Positions 7,913 to 15,340 of a stretch of 34,091 bases of DNA are shown in pieces; the stretch's first letter is position 1; the number at the start of each line of letters is the position of its first letter. The translations under genes were made by a program, and so were the position numbers. The DNA lies in NCBI GenBank assembly GCA_017480995.1, contig JAFUQJ010000018.1, positions 1 to 34,091 of the forward strand, read 5' to 3'. Below the pieces are notes generated by a model, which did no database searches, was not told the DNA's origin, and worked only from the letters and a program-made list of their open reading frames with translations. This DNA comes from Alphaproteobacteria bacterium. Lineage in GTDB: Bacteria; Pseudomonadota; Alphaproteobacteria; RF32; CAG-239.

Positions 7913-10900
7913 ATGATGAATAAAGTATTGAAAATTTGTTTGCTGAGCTTCCTCGTATCGGTCGTAACGGCGGTCTTTCAGACGGCCGAGGCATTCTTTT
8001 TCCCGCAGCTGGCGATTGATCCTTATCCGGTTTTCAAGCCGTCCGAAACCCTGATTACGGCCGGCAAAAGCACCGCGCATCTGGCGCATACGGCTCAAAA
8101 AACGATTAATACCACCGAGACCACGCTCAACAACGCCAAAACTGCGGTTATGGCCGCATACAGCGGCGAGCTGACCAGCCTGCTCGACGTCGGCGGCACC
8201 AACCCCGGCCAAAAAGAAATCGCCGACTGCAATTATCTCGGACACAAGTTCAAAATGACCAAGGCGGACGACGTGGCCGAGATTGCGCGTCTGCTGTTTC
8301 TGCAGTACCCCGTCAATCCCAAAAAAGACACGGTCGGCGCCCAAAAATACGACGCTTACCGCCAGAGCTTCTATCGCGACAGCCTGATGGAAATTTATAC
8401 GGCGGCTCTTGCTTTGGAAGGAGATTTGGAAACTTCGCTCAAACCGTCTGTTGAAGACAGCATCAAATGCATCAAAGGCGAGGGCACCAACTGCGGGATT
8501 CCTTCCCCCGACGGCAATAACGATTCGGCGTTTGTCGAGGGCAAGGCGCTGGAAGCGACGGCCAATCTCTATGAAATGCTCTTGAAAGTAACCGCTCTGA
8601 AGGCGCAGCTTGCCGCCGTCAAGGTTATCGGCACCGGCACGCCGGGCAGCTATACTGAAGGATACGAGGATACGCCTGTCGTTACCGAGGATTCTGCGTC
8701 GGAAAGCGCTTCCGAGACGCCGCAGCAGCAAAGCAGCCTGCTGCCTGCCGACGGCCGGGTATATGCCTCCGCGCATAAGGCCGCGGTTCAGAGCGTCGGC
8801 TTTGCTCAGGTCGGAATGTCCGGAACGGTTGCGACGTCTTTGTCCGATATCGAGGCGCAAAGCAAGCTCTCCGGCAGCGCTTCGCAGCAGATTGTCGACA
8901 ATACGCTGAGCTTTGTAATGGCGCCGGAAGACACCTCTTGGCACCCTTATACCGAAGCTGCCGACAAAATGGCCGAGCTCGACAAGATTGCGCCGATTTC
9001 CGAGCTGGCAGACGAGGCGATGGCCGTTCATAATCTGATTGTCAAGCTGCCGGAATACCGGAATGCCGCCGAAACCCTCAACGAGGTTAAGGAAGCGCAT
9101 AAACGCGCGTTGGATTCTCTCAAAGAGTCGGATCAGTGCGCGCTGAATTATCTCGGCCGGCGTTATTCCGGCCCGCAAACGCCCTGGGCCGGCCGCAGTC
9201 TCGGAAGCGAAGTGAACAATGCCGACATTCGCAAGGGGATTTCCGGCTGGGCTCTGGAAGCCTATGAGACGGCCAAAGCCGCGCAGACCGCCTCGGACGC
9301 CGGAGAAAACGCGGCCGTTCTTGACGTCGATTTTGATACGGTTGACTTGTCTGACATCAGCGACACCCAAAAGGGCAATCAGGTTATCAAAGCCGGCGGC
9401 GGCGAGAGCATCAGCAGCAACAAAAAGGAGCAGGGCGCCAAAGAAGCGCGGGAAACGGCCATGATTTCGTGGCAGATAGGTTCGGAAGCGGCGCATTTGC
9501 TGACGGACACGCCGGACAAATGGGGCGCCGTTTCCAAAAAAGAGCCGGTTTGGACCGACGTTAAGACTTTTTATAACCAGTATCTTCAGTTTAAATATGA
9601 CAATATCCGCAGTTATCTGAAATCTTATTCCAAAAACGATGTTTTGGCGGTGGTTGCCGAGCGTTTGAAAGGCGGCAAAGATGTGGAAATCAGCGACAAT
9701 AAAAAACAGCAGGCCGTTCAAAACGCCGTCGATACGTTGAGTCAGGAGCTTTCGGCCGTTTCCGCGCAGCAGGATGAAGAGCTCAAAAAACAGACCTCGG
9801 CCCACAGCGGCCAGCTGGCCGCTCTGCAAAAGCGCCGTCAGGATATTTTAAGCCGTATGGAAACGGTTGACGCCAAACAGAAAGAACTGTCCGACAAACT
9901 GGGCGACCTGCGCAACAAAGCGCAGGACGACGCCGTCAACGCCATGCAGGCGACGGTCACGCATAAAACGACTTTTCCGGTCGGGAGCTATACCGTTGCC
10001 GACGAAGGCGGAGCGGAGACGCGCGAGGTTGCTGACGCCGATTCCGACAGCCGCGTTTTCGAAAGCTCAACAGCGGCTAATAAGCAGGATTCCGAAATCG
10101 ACGAGGTTAAGCAGGAACTGGACAAGCAAAATTCCCGGTTGAGCTCGCTCGAAAACGAGCTTGCTTCGGTGGACAAGGAAATTGCGTCTTACCGTCTCGG
10201 CGCTCCGGCAAAAGTTACTTCGCTTTTGGAACGCATCAGGGCCGCCAAACTCCAAAAGAGCGATTCCGTAATGGATAAAATCAGCGAACTGGACGTTTCT
10301 TACAGCAAAGACGTCAAGACTGCGCTGCTGGACGTTATCGGCAAAAAAGCCTCCGCCAATCCGTTGATGACGCCGCTGATTATTTTCGAAAATGTCGACC
10401 GCGCCGCGGGAGAGGCTCTGGACGATTTGTATAGCAAGGTGGACGCGCGGATTGCTCTGGCGCAAAAGCAGTTCGAAAATCTCGGCGACGATTTGTACGA
10501 TGCCGCCAATCATGCCAAAGTGACGGAAATTCATCAGTCGATGATAAACGATATCAAGGCGATGTCGTTGACCGTTGCCGCCGCCGGAATTGAGACCGTG
10601 GACAATATCCGCCTCTATGCCAAGCTGGAAACCGCCGATACGACGGCCGAAGAGGAGGATTATTTTGTCGGTGCGACTGCCAAGGCGCGTGACTTAAAGG
10701 CGCCGAAGGCAATTTTTGAAATAAAGCTGCCGCCGCTGCGCGAAGCCGTCCATTTTGACGAAGTCGACTGGCAAAACGTTTCGCCTTATTCCGAGGGCGT
10801 AACCAAAAGCGGCGCGATAATCAAAGAGGACTTTTTGAACTACGGCGGAAAAATCCCCGAAATCTGGAAATATCTCCTCAAAGACAACGCCTTTGTCGAA

Positions 10901-11839
10901 AAATCGCTGGATCTCAAAGCCGCTCTCAATCAGGGCTGCGAGGCGGTGGCTTTGTACCGCGGCGGCGTTCTGCCCTGTAAAGTCAAAGATTCCGCGATTA
11001 TTCTGGATGTCGACGCCGAAGGAAAATATATCAAGGGAAGTGCCGGCGGAAATCTGAACGTCTGCGCCGGAATTGAAATGAAGTCGGGCCGTCCGCACCA
11101 TGTTCTGCGCGATGTCGACATTACTTTCCCGCTGTTTTTCGGAACGGAAAAAGCGGAAAAAACCGACTGTCCGTACAGCGAGCTCGGAACACTGCTCGAT
11201 GCCGACGAAAACGGCACGCTGTTTTTCCGTCAGGCCGCGTATAACGCTTTTTACGGAATTGTTCATGAGCAAAGACACACGGACAAGGAGTTGAGCGCCA
11301 AGGAAAACATGCTGCATGCGGTTTACGATCAGACGCCTCTTAATCGTAACCAGACCGGCGATTTTCTGGTCTTTTTCGAAAATGAACAGACGCAGCGCAA
11401 AAACCTTGAAGAAACGCAGAAAGACTATGACGAAATGATGCAGGAGTTTTTCGATGTTCTGAAAAGTCAGGGCTTTACGCCGAGCGCCGGTTTCGATTTG
11501 TCGAAAGAAAGCGATTACAACACCGCCCGCCAAAAGCTGGACGACATCAAAAACGGCAAGATTTCTCAGGCTTTGAGCGAACTCGGCGGAATTGACGTTG
11601 CCGACAACGCGGTTGTTCAGGAACGGGTGGACATCATCAAATCCATGATTGCCGCGTTGCAGAAAGACAGCGATGAGACGACGATTATTTCGGCCGGTGC
11701 GGATGAAGATAATCATCTTGACGAAGACATAAAAAGCTCTAAAGTAAATGAAGAAGTCGCGGACAGGTTTACCAAAAGTCTGGACAAGAATGCGGAAAAG
11801 GCCAAACAGGGGCTCAGTCCGTATTGTCCGAACTATTAA
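7913..11839 (+). CDS. Very large exported helical/coiled-coil protein (1308 residues)
   Basis: The start is ATG 7913 (or ATG 7916), with AGGGGGAAAT just upstream; earlier in-frame codons overlap the previous gene and lack a signal peptide. Residues 1-27 are a Sec signal peptide (VLKICLLSFLVSVVTAVF). The N-terminal 230 residues are helical, with YRQSFYRDSLMEIYTAALAL and ATANLYEMLLKVTALKAQL resembling the small neighbours. Long coiled coils follow at about residues 600-690 and 725-770. The last 350 residues form a mixed domain with several cysteines (NQGCEAVALYRG, LPCKV, NVCAGI) and HEQRHTDKE, followed by more helix. I know no T4SS protein with this layout. Length and export suggest an envelope-spanning or surface scaffold. 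It is the last of the exported cassette before virB8. Confidence 0.82.
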   Translation: MMNKVLKICLLSFLVSVVTAVFQTAEAFFFPQLAIDPYPVFKPSETLITAGKSTAHLAHTAQKTINTTETTLNNAKTAVMAAYSGELTSLLDVGGTNPGQKEIADCNYLGHKFKMTKADDVAEIARLLFLQYPVNPKKDTVGAQKYDAYRQSFYRDSLMEIYTAALALEGDLETSLKPSVEDSIKCIKGEGTNCGIPSPDGNNDSAFVEGKALEATANLYEMLLKVTALKAQLAAVKVIGTGTPGSYTEGYEDTPVVTEDSASESASETPQQQSSLLPADGRVYASAHKAAVQSVGFAQVGMSGTVATSLSDIEAQSKLSGSASQQIVDNTLSFVMAPEDTSWHPYTEAADKMAELDKIAPISELADEAMAVHNLIVKLPEYRNAAETLNEVKEAHKRALDSLKESDQCALNYLGRRYSGPQTPWAGRSLGSEVNNADIRKGISGWALEAYETAKAAQTASDAGENAAVLDVDFDTVDLSDISDTQKGNQVIKAGGGESISSNKKEQGAKEARETAMISWQIGSEAAHLLTDTPDKWGAVSKKEPVWTDVKTFYNQYLQFKYDNIRSYLKSYSKNDVLAVVAERLKGGKDVEISDNKKQQAVQNAVDTLSQELSAVSAQQDEELKKQTSAHSGQLAALQKRRQDILSRMETVDAKQKELSDKLGDLRNKAQDDAVNAMQATVTHKTTFPVGSYTVADEGGAETREVADADSDSRVFESSTAANKQDSEIDEVKQELDKQNSRLSSLENELASVDKEIASYRLGAPAKVTSLLERIRAAKLQKSDSVMDKISELDVSYSKDVKTALLDVIGKKASANPLMTPLIIFENVDRAAGEALDDLYSKVDARIALAQKQFENLGDDLYDAANHAKVTEIHQSMINDIKAMSLTVAAAGIETVDNIRLYAKLETADTTAEEEDYFVGATAKARDLKAPKAIFEIKLPPLREAVHFDEVDWQNVSPYSEGVTKSGAIIKEDFLNYGGKIPEIWKYLLKDNAFVEKSLDLKAALNQGCEAVALYRGGVLPCKVKDSAIILDVDAEGKYIKGSAGGNLNVCAGIEMKSGRPHHVLRDVDITFPLFFGTEKAEKTDCPYSELGTLLDADENGTLFFRQAAYNAFYGIVHEQRHTDKELSAKENMLHAVYDQTPLNRNQTGDFLVFFENEQTQRKNLEETQKDYDEMMQEFFDVLKSQGFTPSAGFDLSKESDYNTARQKLDDIKNGKISQALSELGGIDVADNAVVQERVDIIKSMIAALQKDSDETTIISAGADEDNHLDEDIKSSKVNEEVADRFTKSLDKNAEKAKQGLSPYCPNY

Positions 11840-11854
11840 CGGATAGGTTGATTC

Positions 11855-12613
11855 ATGGTGCAAGGTCAAATACAAAACGGCAGACAGACGCTGGCAATCG
11901 AAGACGCCGCTGCCTCGTCGCCGGAGTTTATCGAAAAAATCGAGCGGGAGACGGAAGGCTTCAAGCTGTATTATTATCTGTGGCTTTCCCGGCTGTTTAT
12001 CGCGACGACGATTTTTTCGATGCTGTTTCTGATTGCTTCGGCGCTGGCTTTGTTCCGGCTGGCGCCGATGGTTTCCGTCGAGCCGTTTCTGATTATCCGG
12101 CAGGACGCTTCGGAAGGGATTGTCCGTGACGAGCCGATTGCCATGGACATGCCCTCGCGCGACAAGCTGCTCGAAACCTTTATCCGCCAGTATGTCATTA
12201 CCCGCAACACGGTTATCAACGATCCCAAGGAGATGCGTTCCCGCTGGATGGGCGGAGGGATGGTAAACTTTTTGTCTTCGCCCGAGGTGTTTGAGGAGTT
12301 TTCCAAAGACGTCCGCCGCCGCTGGGAAAACATGTTTAAGCAGGCGCTGGTGCGCGAGGTGGAGATTATTTCCGTCGTTCGCCAGGGCGGCGCGCGTTCC
12401 CCGGTCTGGAAAGTCGATTTTAAGACTTATGATTTATACGACGAGCAAAACCGCAATCAGGCCCAAAAAGAGGCGACGCTCCGCGTGCGTTACTGGACGG
12501 CTTCGGTAACGGCCGCTTTTATCCGCGAGCGCGTCTTTATGGGACGTCGCCTGATTAATCCGCTCGGCTTTACCGTCACGCGCTATTCTCAGACCGAGGT
12601 CGACATCTTCTAG
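11855..12613 (+). CDS. virB8: VirB8-family inner-membrane protein, copy 1
   Basis: VirB8 is a bitopic inner-membrane assembly factor with a periplasmic NTF2-like domain. This 252-residue protein has a short cytoplasmic tail, one TM segment (about residues 46-68) and then the family signature SVEPFLI. A periplasmic domain follows with FIRQYVITRNTV, a VWKVDFKTYDLY strand, and the conserved ending VRYWTASVTAAF...INPLGFTVTRYS. ATG 11855 lies 16 bases after the previous stop; the ribosome binding site is weak (GGATAGG). It is followed by the longest gap in the plus-strand cluster. The second VirB8 at 12929 clearly belongs to the same family but is divergent, so the two may occupy different positions in the complex, as duplicated VirB8s are thought to do in Rickettsiales. 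Confidence 0.9.
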   Translation: MVQGQIQNGRQTLAIEDAAASSPEFIEKIERETEGFKLYYYLWLSRLFIATTIFSMLFLIASALALFRLAPMVSVEPFLIIRQDASEGIVRDEPIAMDMPSRDKLLETFIRQYVITRNTVINDPKEMRSRWMGGGMVNFLSSPEVFEEFSKDVRRRWENMFKQALVREVEIISVVRQGGARSPVWKVDFKTYDLYDEQNRNQAQKEATLRVRYWTASVTAAFIRERVFMGRRLINPLGFTVTRYSQTEVDIF

Positions 12614-12646
12614 CGCTGCAAATTGTTGATAAGTATGGTTAACCTG

Positions 12647-12674
12647 TTAGACATTTAAACTAAAAGAGTATAAT
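12647..12674 (+). promoter_or_regulatory. Promoter-like element upstream of the VirB7-like gene
   Basis: A perfect TATAAT at 12669-12674 is preceded by TTAGAC at 12647-12652, with a 16-base spacer. It lies 50 bases upstream of the lipoprotein start, in an AT-rich gap unlike the flanking coding DNA. A 9-base direct repeat GATAAGTAT at 12628 and 12688 brackets it, exactly 60 bases apart. It could give the core genes (lipoprotein to virB11) transcription separate from the upstream genes. Predicted from sequence only. Confidence 0.45.
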
Positions 12675-12706
12675 TTCATAATAACTGGATAAGTATATAT
12701 TATGGA

Positions 12707-12724
12707 AAAGAAAGGCCTTTCTTT
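12707..12724. promoter_or_regulatory. 18-bp perfect palindrome abutting the lipoprotein start codon
   Basis: AAAGAAAGGCCTTTCTTT is its own reverse complement and ends one base before ATG 12725. It contains the only Shine-Dalgarno-like sequence (GAAAGG) for that gene. As DNA it could be an operator for a dimeric regulator. As RNA, a GGCC-loop hairpin would partly hide the ribosome binding site. Which, if either, is not decidable from sequence. Confidence 0.4.
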
Positions 12725-12913
12725 ATGAAAAAATATTCTAGAGTTTTGTTATTGCTGGTTTTATTTCTGCTGTCCGGCTGTTTCGGCTCCTATTACGAGC
12801 CGGAGCCCGTCGGTATCGGCAAAGGCAGCGACGAGCTGAAGCTGTCGCCCTGCGCCTGCATGGAGATCGAACTTCCGAAAACTTTGCCGGACTGGTTTGT
12901 TGCAACAATATAA
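12725..12913 (+). CDS. Small lipoprotein, VirB7-like by position
   Basis: A 62-residue protein with a classic lipoprotein signal: a charged start, then LLLLVLFLLSGC with a lipobox LSGC (acylated Cys about 19). Only about 43 residues follow, with FGSYYEPEPVG, a CACME cluster and an aromatic DWF near the end. VirB7 proteins are short, fast-evolving outer-membrane lipoproteins that stabilise VirB9. The size, lipobox, extra cysteines and position next to virB8 and virB9 fit that role, but VirB7s share little sequence, so the call rests on context. Lipoproteins of other T4SSs (CagT, DotD and the like) are usually longer. Confidence 0.7.
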   Translation: MKKYSRVLLLLVLFLLSGCFGSYYEPEPVGIGKGSDELKLSPCACMEIELPKTLPDWFVATI

Positions 12914-12928
12914 CAGATAGAGAATCTG

Positions 12929-13657
12929 ATGGCGGAAAGAATTGAGGGGAACCCCGGCGGACGGAGATTAATCGGCAGCAGAGCGGCCGAAAATGCCGCG
13001 CTGAAGCAGTCTTCCGAGCTTTTTGTAGCCAATGTCGGCGAAAAAAGGTATCTGTGGACGGCGCGCGCTTTCGCCGTCATCACGGCGCTGAGCATTTGCT
13101 GCAATCTTGTCTTGATTTTGGCAATTTATCAGGTTTTGCCGCTGTACCGCGTCGAGCCTTTTCTGCTTACGTTCCAAAACCGCTCCGAACAGGTTTACAA
13201 TATTCAGCCGATCCGCGAGGGCATGCGCAACCAGAAGGCGATTACCGAAGTTTTTGTCCGTCAGTATGTGCTGATACGCAGTTCTTTCAGCCGCGATTTG
13301 GCCGAGATGGAAGCGCGCTGGATGCCCGGCGGCGCAATTCAGGAGATGTCGGCGCCGAATATCTATCAGGACTTTTTGAACAATACCGCCAAAAAGGCGC
13401 TCAGCGTTATCAGAACCCGCGGTTTGCAGCGCGAAGTCAAGATTCTTTCCGTCAACGAGCTGACCAACGGCATTTGGCAGGTGGAGTACGAAACCCGCGA
13501 CATGTATCCGGATTCAGCCAAGCCGGAAGTCAATTATTGGACGGCGTCGCTCAACGTCGGCTATCGCAGAAAAACGGTCAAATACGGCGATCGCCTCAAA
13601 AATCCGGTCGGCTTTACCGTCAACAGGTATTCTTTGACTTATAATAAAGTGGAGTAA
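12929..13657 (+). CDS. virB8: VirB8-family inner-membrane protein, copy 2
   Basis: A 242-residue VirB8 homologue: cytoplasmic tail of about 45 residues, one TM (about 46-68, ITALSICCNLVLILAIYQ), then the hallmark YRVEPFLL. The periplasmic domain has FVRQYVLIRSSF, a MEARWMPGG segment matching MRSRWMGGG in copy 1, IWQVEYETRDMY, and the ending VNYWTASLNVGYR...NPVGFTVNRYSL. It keeps every signature of copy 1 but differs in most other positions, indicating an old duplication. It starts at ATG 12929, 15 bases after the lipoprotein stop, with a weak ribosome binding site. It sits immediately before virB9, the usual virB8-virB9-virB10 order. Confidence 0.9.
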   Translation: MAERIEGNPGGRRLIGSRAAENAALKQSSELFVANVGEKRYLWTARAFAVITALSICCNLVLILAIYQVLPLYRVEPFLLTFQNRSEQVYNIQPIREGMRNQKAITEVFVRQYVLIRSSFSRDLAEMEARWMPGGAIQEMSAPNIYQDFLNNTAKKALSVIRTRGLQREVKILSVNELTNGIWQVEYETRDMYPDSAKPEVNYWTASLNVGYRRKTVKYGDRLKNPVGFTVNRYSLTYNKVE

Positions 13658-13664
13658 TTCGAAA

Positions 13665-15332
13665 GTGGCTTTTATGACTAAAAAATCAGGTTTGCTTTTA
13701 TCTGCCGGGCTTTTGAGCTCCCTTTTGTGCTTCGGCTTTGCCGAGGCGCAGGTCAATCAGCAGGTGATGGACGCCAGCGCCGAGCAGGCTCAGGGGACGT
13801 ATACGCCGATGAATTTGGGCTATGCCGGGTTTAATTCGCTCGGCATGACGCAGGCGGCCTGGCTTGATCCGATGCAGAATTTGGGCGAAGGACAGAGCAA
13901 ACCTGCTTATTCGCGCTATTACTGGTCGCCCGATCTGGTCTTGCCGATCCGTGTGCGCGAAGGCATGATTACGCTGATTAATTTTCCTAATTGGGAAATG
14001 ATTGAAGATATTTTTATCGGTGACAACGCGACGTTTGACGGTCAGATTTCCGGGCCGAATTCGTTAATGCTGTATCCGCGCAAGGGCGCCAACGTCGGCG
14101 TCGACACCAACGTGATTGTCTTCGGCCGCTCCGGCAACCGCTATGTGTTCTACGTCAAGAGCGAAGCTGTCAATACCGAGCGTTTGACCAACTCGATTAT
14201 TGATATCGACGTCGTCGGCGGCAACGACGGTTCCGGCGGAACGCCGAACTATGGCAGCGGCGGCGTTTTGGGCGTTCATACCGGCGGCACCGTTTCCGGC
14301 GGCAAGTCGGTTGACGCCAACTATACCCGCAGCTTCCAGAAGAGCGACTGGCTCAAGTCGATTCCGCTTGATCCGTCCAAATTTCGTTTTGATTTGGAAG
14401 TCTATGTACCGAACCCCGACGACGTGGTGATTGCGCCCGAGCGCGTCTGGCGCGATGATATCTTTACGTATATCGACCTCGGCAAAAAGGCGCTGAACAT
14501 GATGCAGCGTCCGGTTGTCAGCATGATCGTCGAACGGGTTGAGGTTCCGGTCGGCTTCCGCACCAAGGGGCCCGACAACCGTTTGATTATTGTCGAGGGT
14601 GTCGGCGATTTGGTCTTGCGCAACGGCAAGCGCCTGATTTGCATCAAACTGCGTCGTTCGGACGCTTCCGGTCTTGAATACGCAATCGATTCTGCCGATT
14701 ATCTGCCTCCGACCTGGGAAGTTCCGGCCCCGCTGCCGGCGCAAAGCGGCGGCGGAGCGGCAGGACAGGGCGGCGTGCCTTATGGTGATGCCGCAGGGGC
14801 TGCCGCCGGTGCGGCTCAGGGAATGCCGGCCGGTTCGGTTCCCGGACAATATGATATTCAGGTCGGCCAGAGTCAGGTTATCGTTCCGCAGTACGGCGGC
14901 AATGCCGGGGGGCAGAACGTCGGCGTGGGGTATCAGCCCGGAACCGGCGCCGCCGCAAACTTTGATTATTCCAAGATGCAGCGGATCAGCAATACCAACG
15001 CCGGCAGCGGCGCGTCCGCCAATCCGTATTGGCAGCAGTACGGCTACGGTTCGGGCTTTGCCGACGGAGGCAACTCCAATATTTCGATTGAGCTCGGAAC
15101 CGATGCCGATGTCAGCAATCTTGAGGAGCTGTGGGGCAGGCTGTCCAAAAAGTATAAGGCGGACTTGGAGCGTTATGAGCCGTTCTTCTCGGTTGACGCG
15201 CCGGCCGACGGTCAGGGCAAGGAGCTGTTTCATCTGCGTGTCGGCCCTGTCAAAACGCTTGAAGAAGGGGACAAAACCTGCAGCATTCTGGGCCGCAACG
15301 GCGTCTTTTGCAGCGTAGTCAGGACACAGTGA
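13665..15332 (+). CDS. virB9: VirB9-family outer-membrane-complex protein with C-terminal SPOR-like domain
   Basis: VirB9 forms the outer-membrane core ring with VirB7 and VirB10. This 555-residue protein is about twice normal length. Residues 1-29 are a signal peptide. The N-terminal VirB9 domain (about 85-185) includes LPIRVREGMITLINFP, IEDIFIGD and NRYVFYVKS. After a Gly-rich loop, the C-terminal domain (about 245-335) shows VWRDDIFTYIDLG and DLVLRNGKRLICIKL. A Gly/Pro/Gln-rich linker (about 345-480) leads to a final 75 residues reading SNLEELWGRLSKKY...FHLRVGPVKTLEEGDKTCSIL, the shape of a SPOR peptidoglycan-binding domain. GTG 13665 has GGAG 10 bases upstream; ATG 13674 is a possible alternative. 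The VirB9 call is strong; the SPOR call is from pattern only. Confidence 0.88.
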   Translation: MAFMTKKSGLLLSAGLLSSLLCFGFAEAQVNQQVMDASAEQAQGTYTPMNLGYAGFNSLGMTQAAWLDPMQNLGEGQSKPAYSRYYWSPDLVLPIRVREGMITLINFPNWEMIEDIFIGDNATFDGQISGPNSLMLYPRKGANVGVDTNVIVFGRSGNRYVFYVKSEAVNTERLTNSIIDIDVVGGNDGSGGTPNYGSGGVLGVHTGGTVSGGKSVDANYTRSFQKSDWLKSIPLDPSKFRFDLEVYVPNPDDVVIAPERVWRDDIFTYIDLGKKALNMMQRPVVSMIVERVEVPVGFRTKGPDNRLIIVEGVGDLVLRNGKRLICIKLRRSDASGLEYAIDSADYLPPTWEVPAPLPAQSGGGAAGQGGVPYGDAAGAAAGAAQGMPAGSVPGQYDIQVGQSQVIVPQYGGNAGGQNVGVGYQPGTGAAANFDYSKMQRISNTNAGSGASANPYWQQYGYGSGFADGGNSNISIELGTDADVSNLEELWGRLSKKYKADLERYEPFFSVDAPADGQGKELFHLRVGPVKTLEEGDKTCSILGRNGVFCSVVRTQ

Positions 15333-15340
15333 CGCAACAC

